Of a DNA stretch of 64,000 nt, positions 16,707 through 25,156 are shown in pieces; the stretch's first letter is position 1; each line of letters begins with the position of its first letter. The stretch comes from Ancylobacter sonchi. Its GTDB lineage: Bacteria > Pseudomonadota > Alphaproteobacteria > Rhizobiales > Xanthobacteraceae. The stretch is from the NCBI RefSeq assembly GCF_018390695.1, contig NZ_JAHBGF010000036.1:372001-436000 (forward strand), read 5' to 3'. The notes under the pieces were generated by a model. The model was not told where the DNA came from. It ran no database searches and saw nothing but the letters and a program-made list of their open reading frames with translations. The position numbers and the translations under genes were made by a program.

Positions 16707-17422
16707 GGTACCGTCGGCAGCGTGCCTTCCACCGGCCACCAGCCGCCCTCCCGGCGCGCGAAGAGCGGGCAGCCATAGGCCGCCCTCACCCGCTCCGCTG
16801 GCAGCACGGCCGCCACCGCCTCCACCCAGCGATTGGTCTGCTTCATCGCCACCGCCATGCCGGCGATCTGCGCCCCTGCCCGCGCGAGCAATCGGCACGC
16901 CGCCACCGCCGTGCCACCGGAGGAGATGGCGTCGTCCACCAAAAGCACCCGCCGGCCCTCGATCAACGGCAACAGGTTGGGATCGAGCCGCAGCCTTTTG
17001 CCGGCCTCCGGCGTGGTGATCGAACTCACCGGCTCGGACAGCTCGTCGCGGTACCAGAACTTCCGGGAATAGCCGAGCGGCACGTAGCGCGCTTGCCCCA
17101 GCCGCTCCGCCACCAGCGCCGCGAAGGCGAGGCCGAGCGTCGGCAGGCCGGCTACCATTTCGGCGCCGAGGTCCCGCGCGGCCTCCGCCATCGCGTCCGC
17201 CAGCGCATTCACCACCGCATGCGAGGCCTGGTTGGCGATCAGCGAGGCCACGGCATGCGCGCCGTCCGGCAGCGCGCGCAGCGGCAGCACCAGCACGCGG
17301 CCATCGGCGAGGCGCACGGGATAGCCGAAGCGATGCGGCGCCGTCGCCGAGAAGCGCGGCGGCACGTCCGGCGTCAGTTCCTGCCAGTAATCCAGCGTCG
17401 GTTCGGTGAAGGTCTCGGACAC
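16703..17422 (-). CDS. Phosphoribosyltransferase-family protein
   Basis: About 239 residues with the type I PRTase PRPP-binding signature RVLLVDDAISSGGTA near residue 165 and an upstream GLPTLGLAFA loop. The pattern resembles orotate or adenine phosphoribosyltransferases but the N-terminus is distinct. The base or nucleoside substrate is unknown, though a purine or pyrimidine salvage link to the adjacent xanthine-dehydrogenase-like genes is plausible. GTG 17422 has GAGG at 6 bases; the ATG at 17434 lies against the hairpin of the upstream gene and has no ribosome site. The stop overlaps the convergent Mo-hydroxylase stop. Confidence 0.8.
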   Translation of the reverse strand: MSETFTEPTLDYWQELTPDVPPRFSATAPHRFGYPVRLADGRVLVLPLRALPDGAHAVASLIANQASHAVVNALADAMAEAARDLGAEMVAGLPTLGLAFAALVAERLGQARYVPLGYSRKFWYRDELSEPVSSITTPEAGKRLRLDPNLLPLIEGRRVLLVDDAISSGGTAVAACRLLARAGAQIAGMAVAMKQTNRWVEAVAAVLPAERVRAAYGCPLFARREGGWWPVEGTLPTVP

Positions 17423-17438
17423 GTCGCGCCTCATGCAA

Positions 17439-17465
17439 ACGGCCCCGGCTGCGTGCCGGGGCCGT
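17439..17465 (-). terminator. Terminator hairpin after the GMC oxidoreductase operon
   Basis: ACGGCCCCGGC and GCCGGGGCCGT make a perfect 11-bp stem with a 5-base loop, followed on the minus strand by TTTGCAT. It separates the GMC operon from the phosphoribosyltransferase gene. Confidence 0.7.
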
Positions 17466-17511
17466 GGGTCTCATTACATCGTCGCCGGCCGCAGGGCAGC
17501 CGTCCGACGCC

Positions 17512-19077
17512 TCACAGCTCGCCGGCCGCCATCTGCTTCGCCATGAAGTCGGCCTGGCGGATCGCCAGCGCCACGATGGTGAGCGTCGGGTTGCAGGCGC
17601 CGCCGGTGGAGAAGGTCGAGCCGTCGGAGATGAACAGGTTCGGCACCTCCCACGCCCGGCCATTGCTGTCGAGCACGCCGTCCTCGGCCTTGGCCGCCAT
17701 GCGGTTGGAGCCGAGATTGTGGCTCGCCGGATAGGACGGCGCCTCGATGGAGCGCTTCGCCCCCGCCGCCGCGTGGATGGCGGAGAGCGTCTTGTAGCCG
17801 TGCGAGCGCAGCTTCAAATCGTTGGGGTGGTCGTCATAGTGGATGTTGGCCACCGGCACGCCGAAGGCATCGAGCTCGTCGGTCAGGGTAATGCGGTTGC
17901 CGGGCTGCGGCATGTCCTCGCCGGACATGAAGATGCCGGCCATGTTGCGGTATTGCTCGATCACCGACACGAAGTCGCGGCCCCACCAGCCGGGCTCCAG
18001 GAAGGCGGCGGTGGTCGGCAGGCCCATCGAGTTCATCTCGATATAGTAGCCGCCGGCGAAGCCGCGCGCGGGATCGTGGCGGACATAGTCGTCGATCATG
18101 CCGGCCATGATCTCGCCCCGGTGCATGTGAACCGGCTTGTCGAAGATCGACCACACGGTCTGGATGATGTGGCGCAGATAGTGCCGGCCGACATGGCCCC
18201 AGCCATTGGCGAGGCCGTCCGGGAAGCGCGCGCTCTTCGAGTGCAGCAGCAGCCGCGAGCTCTCGACGCAATTGCCCGCCACCACCACCGCGCGCGCCTT
18301 CTGGCGATGCGTCACGCCGGCGGCGTCGACATAAACGACAGCGGACGCCTTGCCGGCATCGTCATGCTCGATGAAGGTCACGCGCGACTGCGGGCGCAGT
18401 TCCAGCTTGCCGGTGGCGAGCGCGCGCGGGATCTCGACATTCAGCGTCGACCAGCGCGAGCCGGTCTTGTCGCCGGTGATGGTGAAGCCGTCCTGGATGG
18501 TGGCCGGGCGGCCGTCATAGGGGATGGAGTTGATGGCGTGCCGGCCGGTGGAGATGTTCAGCCCCAGCGCCTTGGCGCCGGCATACATCACCTTGAAATT
18601 GTTGTTGGCCGGCAGGCCGGGCAGGCCGTTGGTGCGCGTCACCCCCATCTTCGCCTCGGCGAGCTCATAATAGGGCTCGATGTCGGCGACGGTGAACGGC
18701 CAGTCGATCAGGCTGGTGCCGGGAAGTTCGCCATAGAGCGTCTTGGCGCGGAACTCGTCCTCGATGAAGCGGTAGCAGCAGGCCGACCAGTGGCTGGTGG
18801 TGCCGCCCACCACCTGGCAGCTCCAGCTCGGGGAGAACGGATGGTCCTTGGCGGCGCGCCAGGTGCCGGACGCCGTGCGCTTGTCGAGCCAGGACAGCAT
18901 CTCGTAGCCGCCCCACTCGTCATTGACGAAATCGTCCGGGGTGAGGTGCTTGCCGGCCTCCAGCAGCACCACCTTGACGCCGCGCTTGGTCAATTCATGG
19001 GCGAGCGTGCCACCGCCGGCGCCGGAACCGACGATCACCACGACGCCGGAATCATCGAGCTCATACTGTGTCATCAT
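17512..19077 (-). CDS. GMC-family FAD oxidoreductase (gluconate 2-dehydrogenase large-subunit type)
   Basis: About 521 residues. The N-terminal dinucleotide fold is VVIVGSGAGGGTLAHELTKR, followed by VVLLEAGKHL. The C-terminal GMC block contains HNLGSNRMA and FISDGSTFSTGGACNPTLTI. The length and the neighbouring small subunit match membrane-linked sugar, polyol or alcohol dehydrogenases such as gluconate 2-dehydrogenase. No cytochrome c subunit is adjacent. ATG 19077 follows CAGG; a longer in-frame reading would run into the upstream gene. It is the last gene of a minus-strand series that starts with an ABC importer. Confidence 0.9.
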   Translation of the reverse strand: MMTQYELDDSGVVVIVGSGAGGGTLAHELTKRGVKVVLLEAGKHLTPDDFVNDEWGGYEMLSWLDKRTASGTWRAAKDHPFSPSWSCQVVGGTTSHWSACCYRFIEDEFRAKTLYGELPGTSLIDWPFTVADIEPYYELAEAKMGVTRTNGLPGLPANNNFKVMYAGAKALGLNISTGRHAINSIPYDGRPATIQDGFTITGDKTGSRWSTLNVEIPRALATGKLELRPQSRVTFIEHDDAGKASAVVYVDAAGVTHRQKARAVVVAGNCVESSRLLLHSKSARFPDGLANGWGHVGRHYLRHIIQTVWSIFDKPVHMHRGEIMAGMIDDYVRHDPARGFAGGYYIEMNSMGLPTTAAFLEPGWWGRDFVSVIEQYRNMAGIFMSGEDMPQPGNRITLTDELDAFGVPVANIHYDDHPNDLKLRSHGYKTLSAIHAAAGAKRSIEAPSYPASHNLGSNRMAAKAEDGVLDSNGRAWEVPNLFISDGSTFSTGGACNPTLTIVALAIRQADFMAKQMAAGEL

Positions 19078-19100
19078 GCGTACCTGTGTGCGGTGAGCCG

Positions 19101-19607
19101 TCAGATGCCGGGAGGCGGTTCGGGCAGCCAGTCGAGATCGTTGAAGCCGCGATTCACATAGCCGCCGAGCTGCACGGCGGCGCCCTCGTAGCCGAAGGCC
19201 TGCCACACTTCGAGATCGTCATAGAGGAAGCGCACCGTGGAGCGCTGCACCAGCCGGAAGGCCGCCGTCGCCTCGATGGCCTTCAGCGTGTTCACGCGGT
19301 AGCTCTCGGACAGCTCGCGGAACGGCACCGGCATGGCGCCGTCGACCAGATCGACGAATTCGGCGAAGCCCTGCGCCACCGCCGGCATCTTGGCCGCCAG
19401 CGCGTCGAAGGCAACGATGGTGCGGCGATAGACCCGCTCGGGCAGCGTCTGGTGCGGGTAGAGCGTGTGCGCCGCGCTGACCAGCGTCTCGGCGGCATGG
19501 GCGTCGAACACCTTGAGCATGCCCACCCACTCCGGCCCCTCCGGCACGTCGACCGGCGGCGGCATCTTCGGGTCCTTGTAGGCGGTCGGCAGGGCGGTTT
19601 CGCTCAT
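19101..19607 (-). CDS. Gluconate 2-dehydrogenase subunit 3-like protein
   Basis: About 168 residues. It has the family pattern of a helix-rich protein with AAHTLYPHQTLPERVYRRTIVAFDALA in the centre and a YVNRGFNDLDWLPEPPPG end. Subunit 3 proteins pair with GMC dehydrogenases and often aid export and assembly; no clear Tat signal is visible here. ATG 19607 has GAGGAA at 8 bases; a GTG at 19613 is two codons upstream. It is followed 23 bases later by its probable large subunit. Confidence 0.8.
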   Translation of the reverse strand: MSETALPTAYKDPKMPPPVDVPEGPEWVGMLKVFDAHAAETLVSAAHTLYPHQTLPERVYRRTIVAFDALAAKMPAVAQGFAEFVDLVDGAMPVPFRELSESYRVNTLKAIEATAAFRLVQRSTVRFLYDDLEVWQAFGYEGAAVQLGGYVNRGFNDLDWLPEPPPGI

Positions 19608-19619
19608 CGGCACGGTTCC

Positions 19620-20786
19620 TCAGTTCGCCGGCAGCTGCTCGCCCGGCGGCAGCCAGGCATTGATGGCGGCGGCATTCTTGACGAGATCGGCGGCATGGCT
19701 GGCGCGCGAGCGCTCCTCGGCGATCAGCAGCCGCTCGCGGGTCGGCTGGAAATGCGGGATGACGTGGCGGGCGAACAGCTCGTAATGGCGCAGCGTCGCC
19801 TCGCGGTTGGCCCAGTCATGCGCCAGCATCAGGAAGCAGCCGAACTCGCCGGCGCGCCCGGCGAGGCGCTTGAGGAAGGCGACCGCGTCGTCCGGCGTGC
19901 CGATGACGCCGATGCCGGTCTCGTTCATCCAGGCGATGCGCTCCTCGAACGTGTCGCCCACCGCGGTGATCGAAGGCATGGCGATGGTCTTCTGGGTGTA
20001 TTCGCAGAAGGCGTCGAAGCCGTGCCGCATGTCGGCCACCGCCTGCTCGCGGGTCTCGGCGACGTGCACATTGACCACGAGCCGCCAGCGCGAGGGATCC
20101 GGCACATGGCCGTGCTTGATCGCCTCCTCGGCATAGACGTCCCAGTGCAGCGGCGGCGCCGGCATGCCTTCCTTCGGCGAGATCACGCCGGTGGAGAGCA
20201 GGCCCAGCCCGTGCTTGCCGGCGATGCGCGGCCCGGCCTCCGAGCGGGTGGCGGCGACGCAGACGTCGAACACCGGGTCGCTGTAGGGCGCCACCTGGCA
20301 GAAGGCGTCGACCAGCTTATAGCGGTCGGTCTCGGCGCTCACCGGGTCGAGCGAGGTGAGCAGCTTCATCAGCACGCCGAGATCGTGGTCGAGCGCCGGG
20401 CGCAGCTGGCGCGGGTCGAGCCCGAACATCGAGGCGTCGCTCGGCAGCCCGCCCGGCCCGAAGCCGGCCATGAAGCGCCCGCGCAGCAAATGATCCATCA
20501 GGATCATCCGGTCGGCGACATGGTAGGGGTTGTGATAGGGCAGCGGCACGATGCCGGTGCCGAGCTTGATGTTCTTGGTCAGCGCGCCGACATGGGCGAG
20601 GAACACCATCGGGTCGGCGATGATCTCGCTGCCGGCGGAATGGTGCTCGCCGACCCACGCCTCCTCATAGCCGAGCGCGTCGATCCACTGGATCGTCTCC
20701 ATGTTGCGCTGGAGCGAGGTGGTGATGTTCTGCGTCGGCGGCGAGTTCCACGGCGGCATGAAGATGCCGAAGCGCGTCTTCTTCAT
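19620..20786 (-). CDS. LLM-class flavin-dependent monooxygenase (limonene monooxygenase-like)
   Basis: Encodes 388 residues of luciferase-like TIM barrel. It begins TRFGIFMPPWNSPPTQN and contains YEEAWVGEHHSAGSEIIADP, KLGTGIVPLPYHNPYHVADR, and GRFMAGFGPGGLPSDA. The EHH and PYHNP patterns are typical of FMN-dependent long-chain monooxygenases in the limonene/alkanal group rather than of F420 reductases. Its substrate is unknown. It lies 10 bases after the amidase gene and 12 before the dehydrogenase small subunit, so it belongs to the same transcript. Reduced FMN would need a separate reductase, which is not seen. Confidence 0.85.
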   Translation of the reverse strand: MKKTRFGIFMPPWNSPPTQNITTSLQRNMETIQWIDALGYEEAWVGEHHSAGSEIIADPMVFLAHVGALTKNIKLGTGIVPLPYHNPYHVADRMILMDHLLRGRFMAGFGPGGLPSDASMFGLDPRQLRPALDHDLGVLMKLLTSLDPVSAETDRYKLVDAFCQVAPYSDPVFDVCVAATRSEAGPRIAGKHGLGLLSTGVISPKEGMPAPPLHWDVYAEEAIKHGHVPDPSRWRLVVNVHVAETREQAVADMRHGFDAFCEYTQKTIAMPSITAVGDTFEERIAWMNETGIGVIGTPDDAVAFLKRLAGRAGEFGCFLMLAHDWANREATLRHYELFARHVIPHFQPTRERLLIAEERSRASHAADLVKNAAAINAWLPPGEQLPAN

Positions 20787-20796
20787 CGGATGGTCC

Positions 20797-21750
20797 TCAG
20801 CGCCGCGCGGGAAGGAATTTCTTGGGCAGCACGCAGTGGATGCCCTTGTTGCCGTCCACCGTCTGGGTGACGCGCAGATCGGCGCAGAGCGAGCACAGCG
20901 TATAGGCGTCCTGCGCCGAAAGCCCGGAATGCTCGGAGATCAGCACGATCATGTCGCGCAGCGCTTCCTTCACCGCGTCGTCGAGATCGGGATCGAAACC
21001 CATGGTGATCCACTCATCGGCCTTCTCGGCGCGCGGCGTGGTGAGTTTCATGTCCTTGCGGACATGGAATTCGAAGGTGCCGGTGAGCGCGGTCTCGATG
21101 GCGGTGATGCACACCTCGCCATCGCCCTGCCGGCCGTGGCCGTCGCCGGCCGAGAACAGCGCGCCGGGCGCGAAGACCGGGAAATAGGTGGTGGTGCCCA
21201 CCCCCAGTTCCTTGTTGTCCATGTTGCCGCCGAACACCCGCGGCTCGGTGGAGGACAGCCGGCCCCATTCGAGCTTGGGCGCCACGCCGAAATTGCCGAA
21301 GAACGGTTCGAGCGGCAATTCCTGCCCCCAAGGCAGGGTGGCGATGTTGCGGGCCCGGTCGAGCGGGATGTGCATGCGCCGCAGCTCGGGGAAATCCTCC
21401 GGCAGCGTGCCGAGGAAAGGCAGCTGGATGTTCCAGCCCCAGTCCGCGCGAAAGGCGATGTCCAACAGCCGGACTTCCAGCACGTCGCCCGGCTCGGCGC
21501 CCTCGACGAAGATCGGCCCGGTGAGCAGATGCGGCCCCGGCCCGCGATGGATGCTCGCCATCACCTCCTCGTGCCCCGGCACCGGGGTGAAGCCGGTGGC
21601 GGCGAAGTCGGGCAGGTCCTCCGGCTCGCCGGACAGGGTGTCGATCACCACCCGGTCGCCGGACTTGATGGTCAGCGCCGGCGGCAGGGTGGCGTCCCAC
21701 TTGCCCCAGTTCACGGTTCCCGGCTGCGCCGGCAGGTAATGCTCCGCCAT
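20797..21750 (-). CDS. Acetamidase/formamidase family amidohydrolase
   Basis: Encodes 317 residues of the FmdA/AmdA family. Motifs include HRGPGPHLLTGPIFVEGAEPGD (about residues 68-90), WGWNIQLPFLG, then FGGNMDNKELGVG and SAGDGHGRQGDGEVCITAIE, which carry the metal-binding and catalytic residues of this family. It releases ammonia from a short amide. The start has GAGGAA upstream and only 10 bases separate it from each neighbour. Next to an ABC importer and oxidoreductases it suggests that the imported compound, or an intermediate, is an amide. Confidence 0.9.
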   Translation of the reverse strand: MAEHYLPAQPGTVNWGKWDATLPPALTIKSGDRVVIDTLSGEPEDLPDFAATGFTPVPGHEEVMASIHRGPGPHLLTGPIFVEGAEPGDVLEVRLLDIAFRADWGWNIQLPFLGTLPEDFPELRRMHIPLDRARNIATLPWGQELPLEPFFGNFGVAPKLEWGRLSSTEPRVFGGNMDNKELGVGTTTYFPVFAPGALFSAGDGHGRQGDGEVCITAIETALTGTFEFHVRKDMKLTTPRAEKADEWITMGFDPDLDDAVKEALRDMIVLISEHSGLSAQDAYTLCSLCADLRVTQTVDGNKGIHCVLPKKFLPARR

Positions 21751-21760
21751 CGTGTTTTCC

Positions 21761-22597
21761 TCAGCCCTTGACGGCGCCGAGCGTCAGCCCGCGCACGATG
21801 TGACGTTGCAGCACGAACACCACGGCGAGGACGGGGATGAGCGCGGTCATTCCGACGACCGCCATCTCGCCCCAGCGCACGCCCTGGCTGGTGATGAGTT
21901 TGGGAATGGAGACCGGCAGCGTCGTCACCGACTTGCCGCCGAGCATGAAGGCGAACAGGAATTCGTTCCAGGCGAAGATGAAGCACAGCACGCTGGTGGC
22001 GACGATGCCGTTGCGCAGCAGCGGGAACACCACCCGGCGGAAGATCTGCACCTTCGACCAGCCCTCCAGCGCCGCCGCCTCCTCCAGCTCCACCGGCAGG
22101 TCGCGGCAGAAGGAGCGCAGCACCCAGACGTAGAAGGACAGGTTGAAGGTCATGTAGGCGAGCGTCAGCCCGAGGAAGCTGTCGAGCAGCCCGACCTTGG
22201 CGTAGATCAGGTAGAACGGGATGACGAGGCACACCGGCGGCGCCATGCGCGAGCCGAGGATGAACAGGAACAGATCGTCCTTGCCCTTCATCTCGAAGCG
22301 CGCGAACGCGTAGGCGGCCGGCGTGCCGATGATCACGACGAGCGCCGTCGACACCGTGCACAGCAGGAAGGAGGTCAGAAGGCTCCAGTGGAAGCCCTGC
22401 TCGATCACATAGGAGAAATGGTCGAGCGTCGGCACGAACAGCCACTGTGTCGGGCGCGCGAACATGGCGTCGTTCGGCTTCACCATCATCGACGCCATCC
22501 AGAAGATCGGGAACAGCATGATGGCGGCGTAGACGATGACCAGCGTGGTCCAGAACAGACCGCGCGATCCTTCGGGGCGGCTTGCGGCTTCGGCCAT
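21761..22597 (-). CDS. ABC transporter permease, MalG/CUT1 type
   Basis: Encodes 278 residues with about six transmembrane segments. The EAA loop is LEEAAALEGWSKVQIFRRVVFPLL near residue 180, which docks one ATPase subunit. A short hydrophilic N-terminus precedes the first helix (FWTTLVIVYAAIMLFPIFW). GGGGAG precedes the ATG. It is the second permease of the importer. Confidence 0.9.
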   Translation of the reverse strand: MAEAASRPEGSRGLFWTTLVIVYAAIMLFPIFWMASMMVKPNDAMFARPTQWLFVPTLDHFSYVIEQGFHWSLLTSFLLCTVSTALVVIIGTPAAYAFARFEMKGKDDLFLFILGSRMAPPVCLVIPFYLIYAKVGLLDSFLGLTLAYMTFNLSFYVWVLRSFCRDLPVELEEAAALEGWSKVQIFRRVVFPLLRNGIVATSVLCFIFAWNEFLFAFMLGGKSVTTLPVSIPKLITSQGVRWGEMAVVGMTALIPVLAVVFVLQRHIVRGLTLGAVKG

Positions 22598-22610
22598 GGT
22601 GAAACTCCCC

Positions 22611-23534
22611 TCAGAACGCGTTCAGGCGCTTCTTGGCGACCTGGTAGAAAATCGAGCAGAAGGCGAAGAAGGCGATCCACACCAGCACCGCCAGCGCCGA
22701 GGCCTCGCCGATATTCCAGAACTCGAAGGTCATCTTGTTGGCGAGGATGGAGGGGGTCTCGGTGGTGATGCCCGGCCCGCCATTGGTCAGGATGTAGATG
22801 GTGTCGAACACCTTGAAGGCGTCGATGAAGCGCAGGAGGCCGATCACCGCGAGCAGCGGCGTCATCATCGGCAGCGTGATGTGGAAGAACATCTGCACCG
22901 GGTTGGCCCCGTCCACCGCCGCGGCGCGGTAGGGCCCGAGCGGCAGCGCCTGCAGGCCGGCGAAGAAGGCCAGCATCATGAACGGCGTCCACTGCCAGAT
23001 ATCGACGAAGATCAGCGCGTAGAGCGCCAGGTCCGGCGAGGCGAAGATCGAGGTCTCGCCGAGAATGTTGAAGCGCTCCAGCACGTTGTAGGAGAAGAAC
23101 CCCCACGAGCCGGCGAGCATGATTTTCCACAGCAGGCCGACGACGATCGGCGCCATCATGGTCGGCATGAACAAGAGCGGGATGAGGATCGAGCGCCCGC
23201 GCACATTCTGGTTCAGCACCAGCGCGCCGATCAGGCCGAGCATGAACTCGATCGGCACCGCGATGAACACGAAGGTCGTGGCGACGCCGATGGAGTTCCA
23301 GAACCGCTCGTCGGTGAGCAGCGTCATGTAGTTGTCGAAGCCGACGAAGTCGCGCACCCGGCCGAACTTCGCCTCGTGGAAGCTGAGATAGATGGCGTAG
23401 ATGAACGGCGCCAGCGACACCACCACCAGGGTGATCATCGAGGGAGCGATCAGCAGGTAGGGGTACCAGGCGCGCTCGCGCATCCCCGCACCCTGCGGCG
23501 CGGCCGCCGTCATCGTCTCGCTTGCGCTCGCCAT
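22611..23534 (-). CDS. ABC transporter permease, MalF/CUT1 type
   Basis: Encodes 307 residues and about six transmembrane segments. The EAA loop reads YRAAAVDGANPVQMFFHITLPM near residue 210, with the first Glu replaced by Arg. It forms the channel with the following permease. The start at 23534 has little ribosome-site support; an internal ATG seven codons on is possible. It follows the binding-protein gene after a 150-base gap that holds a strong hairpin. Confidence 0.88.
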   Translation of the reverse strand: MASASETMTAAAPQGAGMRERAWYPYLLIAPSMITLVVVSLAPFIYAIYLSFHEAKFGRVRDFVGFDNYMTLLTDERFWNSIGVATTFVFIAVPIEFMLGLIGALVLNQNVRGRSILIPLLFMPTMMAPIVVGLLWKIMLAGSWGFFSYNVLERFNILGETSIFASPDLALYALIFVDIWQWTPFMMLAFFAGLQALPLGPYRAAAVDGANPVQMFFHITLPMMTPLLAVIGLLRFIDAFKVFDTIYILTNGGPGITTETPSILANKMTFEFWNIGEASALAVLVWIAFFAFCSIFYQVAKKRLNAF

Positions 23535-23580
23535 CCTGCCTGTCCGTCTTTCTGCGTGGTCATGCCTGTCGGGAAGAAGG

Positions 23581-23608
23581 GCCGGGACGCGGGGGCACGC
23601 GTCCCGGC
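23581..23608 (-). other. Intercistronic hairpin between the binding-protein and permease genes
   Basis: GCCGGGACGCG and CGCGTCCCGGC form an 11-bp perfect stem with a 6-base loop. In binding-protein operons such hairpins often protect the upstream mRNA or partly stop transcription so that binding protein exceeds permease. Confidence 0.6.
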
Positions 23609-23684
23609 AGGCGGCCGGCTGATCGGTTGGGGGCGCCGGCCGTAACGGGGCGCCGGAAGCGCAGGGCTCCCGGCGCTCAGGCGA

Positions 23685-25106
23685 TCAGAGCGTGCAGGAT
23701 TTGCCGCCGCACAGCTTCTCCAGGGCCGCCTGGCCCTGCTTGGCGCCCTGCTCGGGGGTCATCTTGCCGAGGCCGACTTCCTGGGCGATGCCGCTCATGG
23801 CGTCGATGATCTCCGGGTACTTCTCCATCTTCGGCCGCGCGGTGGCGACGTCGAGCGAGGACTTCATCGCCGCGAACAGCGTCGGGTTGGTGCTGTCCTT
23901 GATCGCCGGCGCCGCCCACGAGCTCTCGCGGATCGGCACGCCGCCCTGGCCGATCTCGATCAGCTTGTCCTGCTGCCTCTTGTCGGCAAGCCACTGCAGG
24001 AACAGGAAGGTCGCCTCGGGGTTCTTCGAGGCGGCGCTGATCACGGTGACCGACGGCTCGGCGTCGGCATGGCGGTGCGCCTCGTTGCCGGCCTTGGCCG
24101 GGATCGGGGCGTAGACGAACTTGCCCGCGTAGGGCGACACGCCGGGCTTGTCGATGCCGAGCACGAAGTCCGACCAGGCCAGCGACTGGGCGGCGATGCC
24201 GTTGCCCATCACGGTCGGCACGTCGACCAGCGAATATTCGGCGATGCCGGGCGGGGCGAAGGTCCACAGCTCGCGCCACATCTTCAGCGCGGCGACGGTC
24301 TGCGGGCTGTCGAAGGCCGGCTTGCCGTCCTTGTCGAGCAGGTCGCCGCCATAGTTCTCGATGAAATTCACCCAGAGGTTCGAGAAGGTCGAGCCGCCCT
24401 TGATGCCTTCGAGAACGATGCCGTAGAAATCGCTGGTCAGCGGCACGCCGGCCAGCTTCTCGCCCTTCTTGCGGGTGAAGAACTCGGCGATGTCGCGCAT
24501 CTGCTCGATGGTCTTGGCCGGGGCGAGCTCATAGCCGTACTTGGCCTTGAACGCCGCCTTCTCCTCCGGGTTGTTCAGCAGGTCGGCGCGCGCCCAGTAG
24601 ACGTGGTTGTAGTTCCAGTTGATGAAGCCGTACTGCTTGCCGGCGCTGAAGGCGGTGGTCTTGTACGGCGCCTGGATGAAGTCGGCGGCGTTGAGGCCGG
24701 GGTCCGACAGCTTGGGATCGGCGACGAACTTGTCGAGCGGCATGATCACGTCGGCCGACAGCATCGGGCCGAGCTGGGCGCCGTGCAGCATGATGGCGTC
24801 GTAATGGCCACGGCCGGACAGCATGTCGGCCTGGCCCTTGTTGATCACCTCGAAATGGTTGAGCAGCTCCCACTCGACCTTGATCCCGGTCTCCTTCTCG
24901 AAGTCCGGCACGATCTTGGACAGCGTCTCCTGCAGCGGCGTGATCTCGTCCAGCACGCGGATGGTGGTGCCCTTGTAGGGCGCGCCCGCCTTCGCATAGA
25001 AGCCGGCATCCTGCGCCATGGCGGGCTGGGCGGAGGAGACCACCATCGGCACGGTGAGTGCCGTGGTTGCCGCCAAGGCGGCGGCGAAGCACCAGATTTT
25101 ACGCAT
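23685..25106 (-). CDS. ABC transporter extracellular solute-binding protein, family 1
   Basis: Encodes 473 residues. The first 31 or so form a Sec signal peptide (MRKIW, hydrophobic core, PAMAQD cleavage region). The mature part has family 1 features: TTIRVLDEITPLQETLSKIVPDFEKETGIKV pattern, GHYDAIMLHG and YKTTAFSAGKQYGFINWNYN. It captures the substrate in the periplasm for the two permeases downstream. Family 1 proteins usually bind sugars, polyols or glycerol derivatives, so the substrate is likely polar. The C-terminus has two close cysteines (CGGKSC), a possible disulfide. Confidence 0.9.
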   Translation of the reverse strand: MRKIWCFAAALAATTALTVPMVVSSAQPAMAQDAGFYAKAGAPYKGTTIRVLDEITPLQETLSKIVPDFEKETGIKVEWELLNHFEVINKGQADMLSGRGHYDAIMLHGAQLGPMLSADVIMPLDKFVADPKLSDPGLNAADFIQAPYKTTAFSAGKQYGFINWNYNHVYWARADLLNNPEEKAAFKAKYGYELAPAKTIEQMRDIAEFFTRKKGEKLAGVPLTSDFYGIVLEGIKGGSTFSNLWVNFIENYGGDLLDKDGKPAFDSPQTVAALKMWRELWTFAPPGIAEYSLVDVPTVMGNGIAAQSLAWSDFVLGIDKPGVSPYAGKFVYAPIPAKAGNEAHRHADAEPSVTVISAASKNPEATFLFLQWLADKRQQDKLIEIGQGGVPIRESSWAAPAIKDSTNPTLFAAMKSSLDVATARPKMEKYPEIIDAMSGIAQEVGLGKMTPEQGAKQGQAALEKLCGGKSCTL

Positions 25107-25156
25107 TGTCGCTCTTTCCCTCTGTTTTGCCGTTAGCGGCTTATGCAGGTTCGTCG

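Noticed and set aside
17464..20870. Long plus-strand frames opposite the GMC, subunit 3 and LLM genes
   Set aside because: Low-complexity Arg/Gly/His translations without motifs; the opposite strand is clearly coding.
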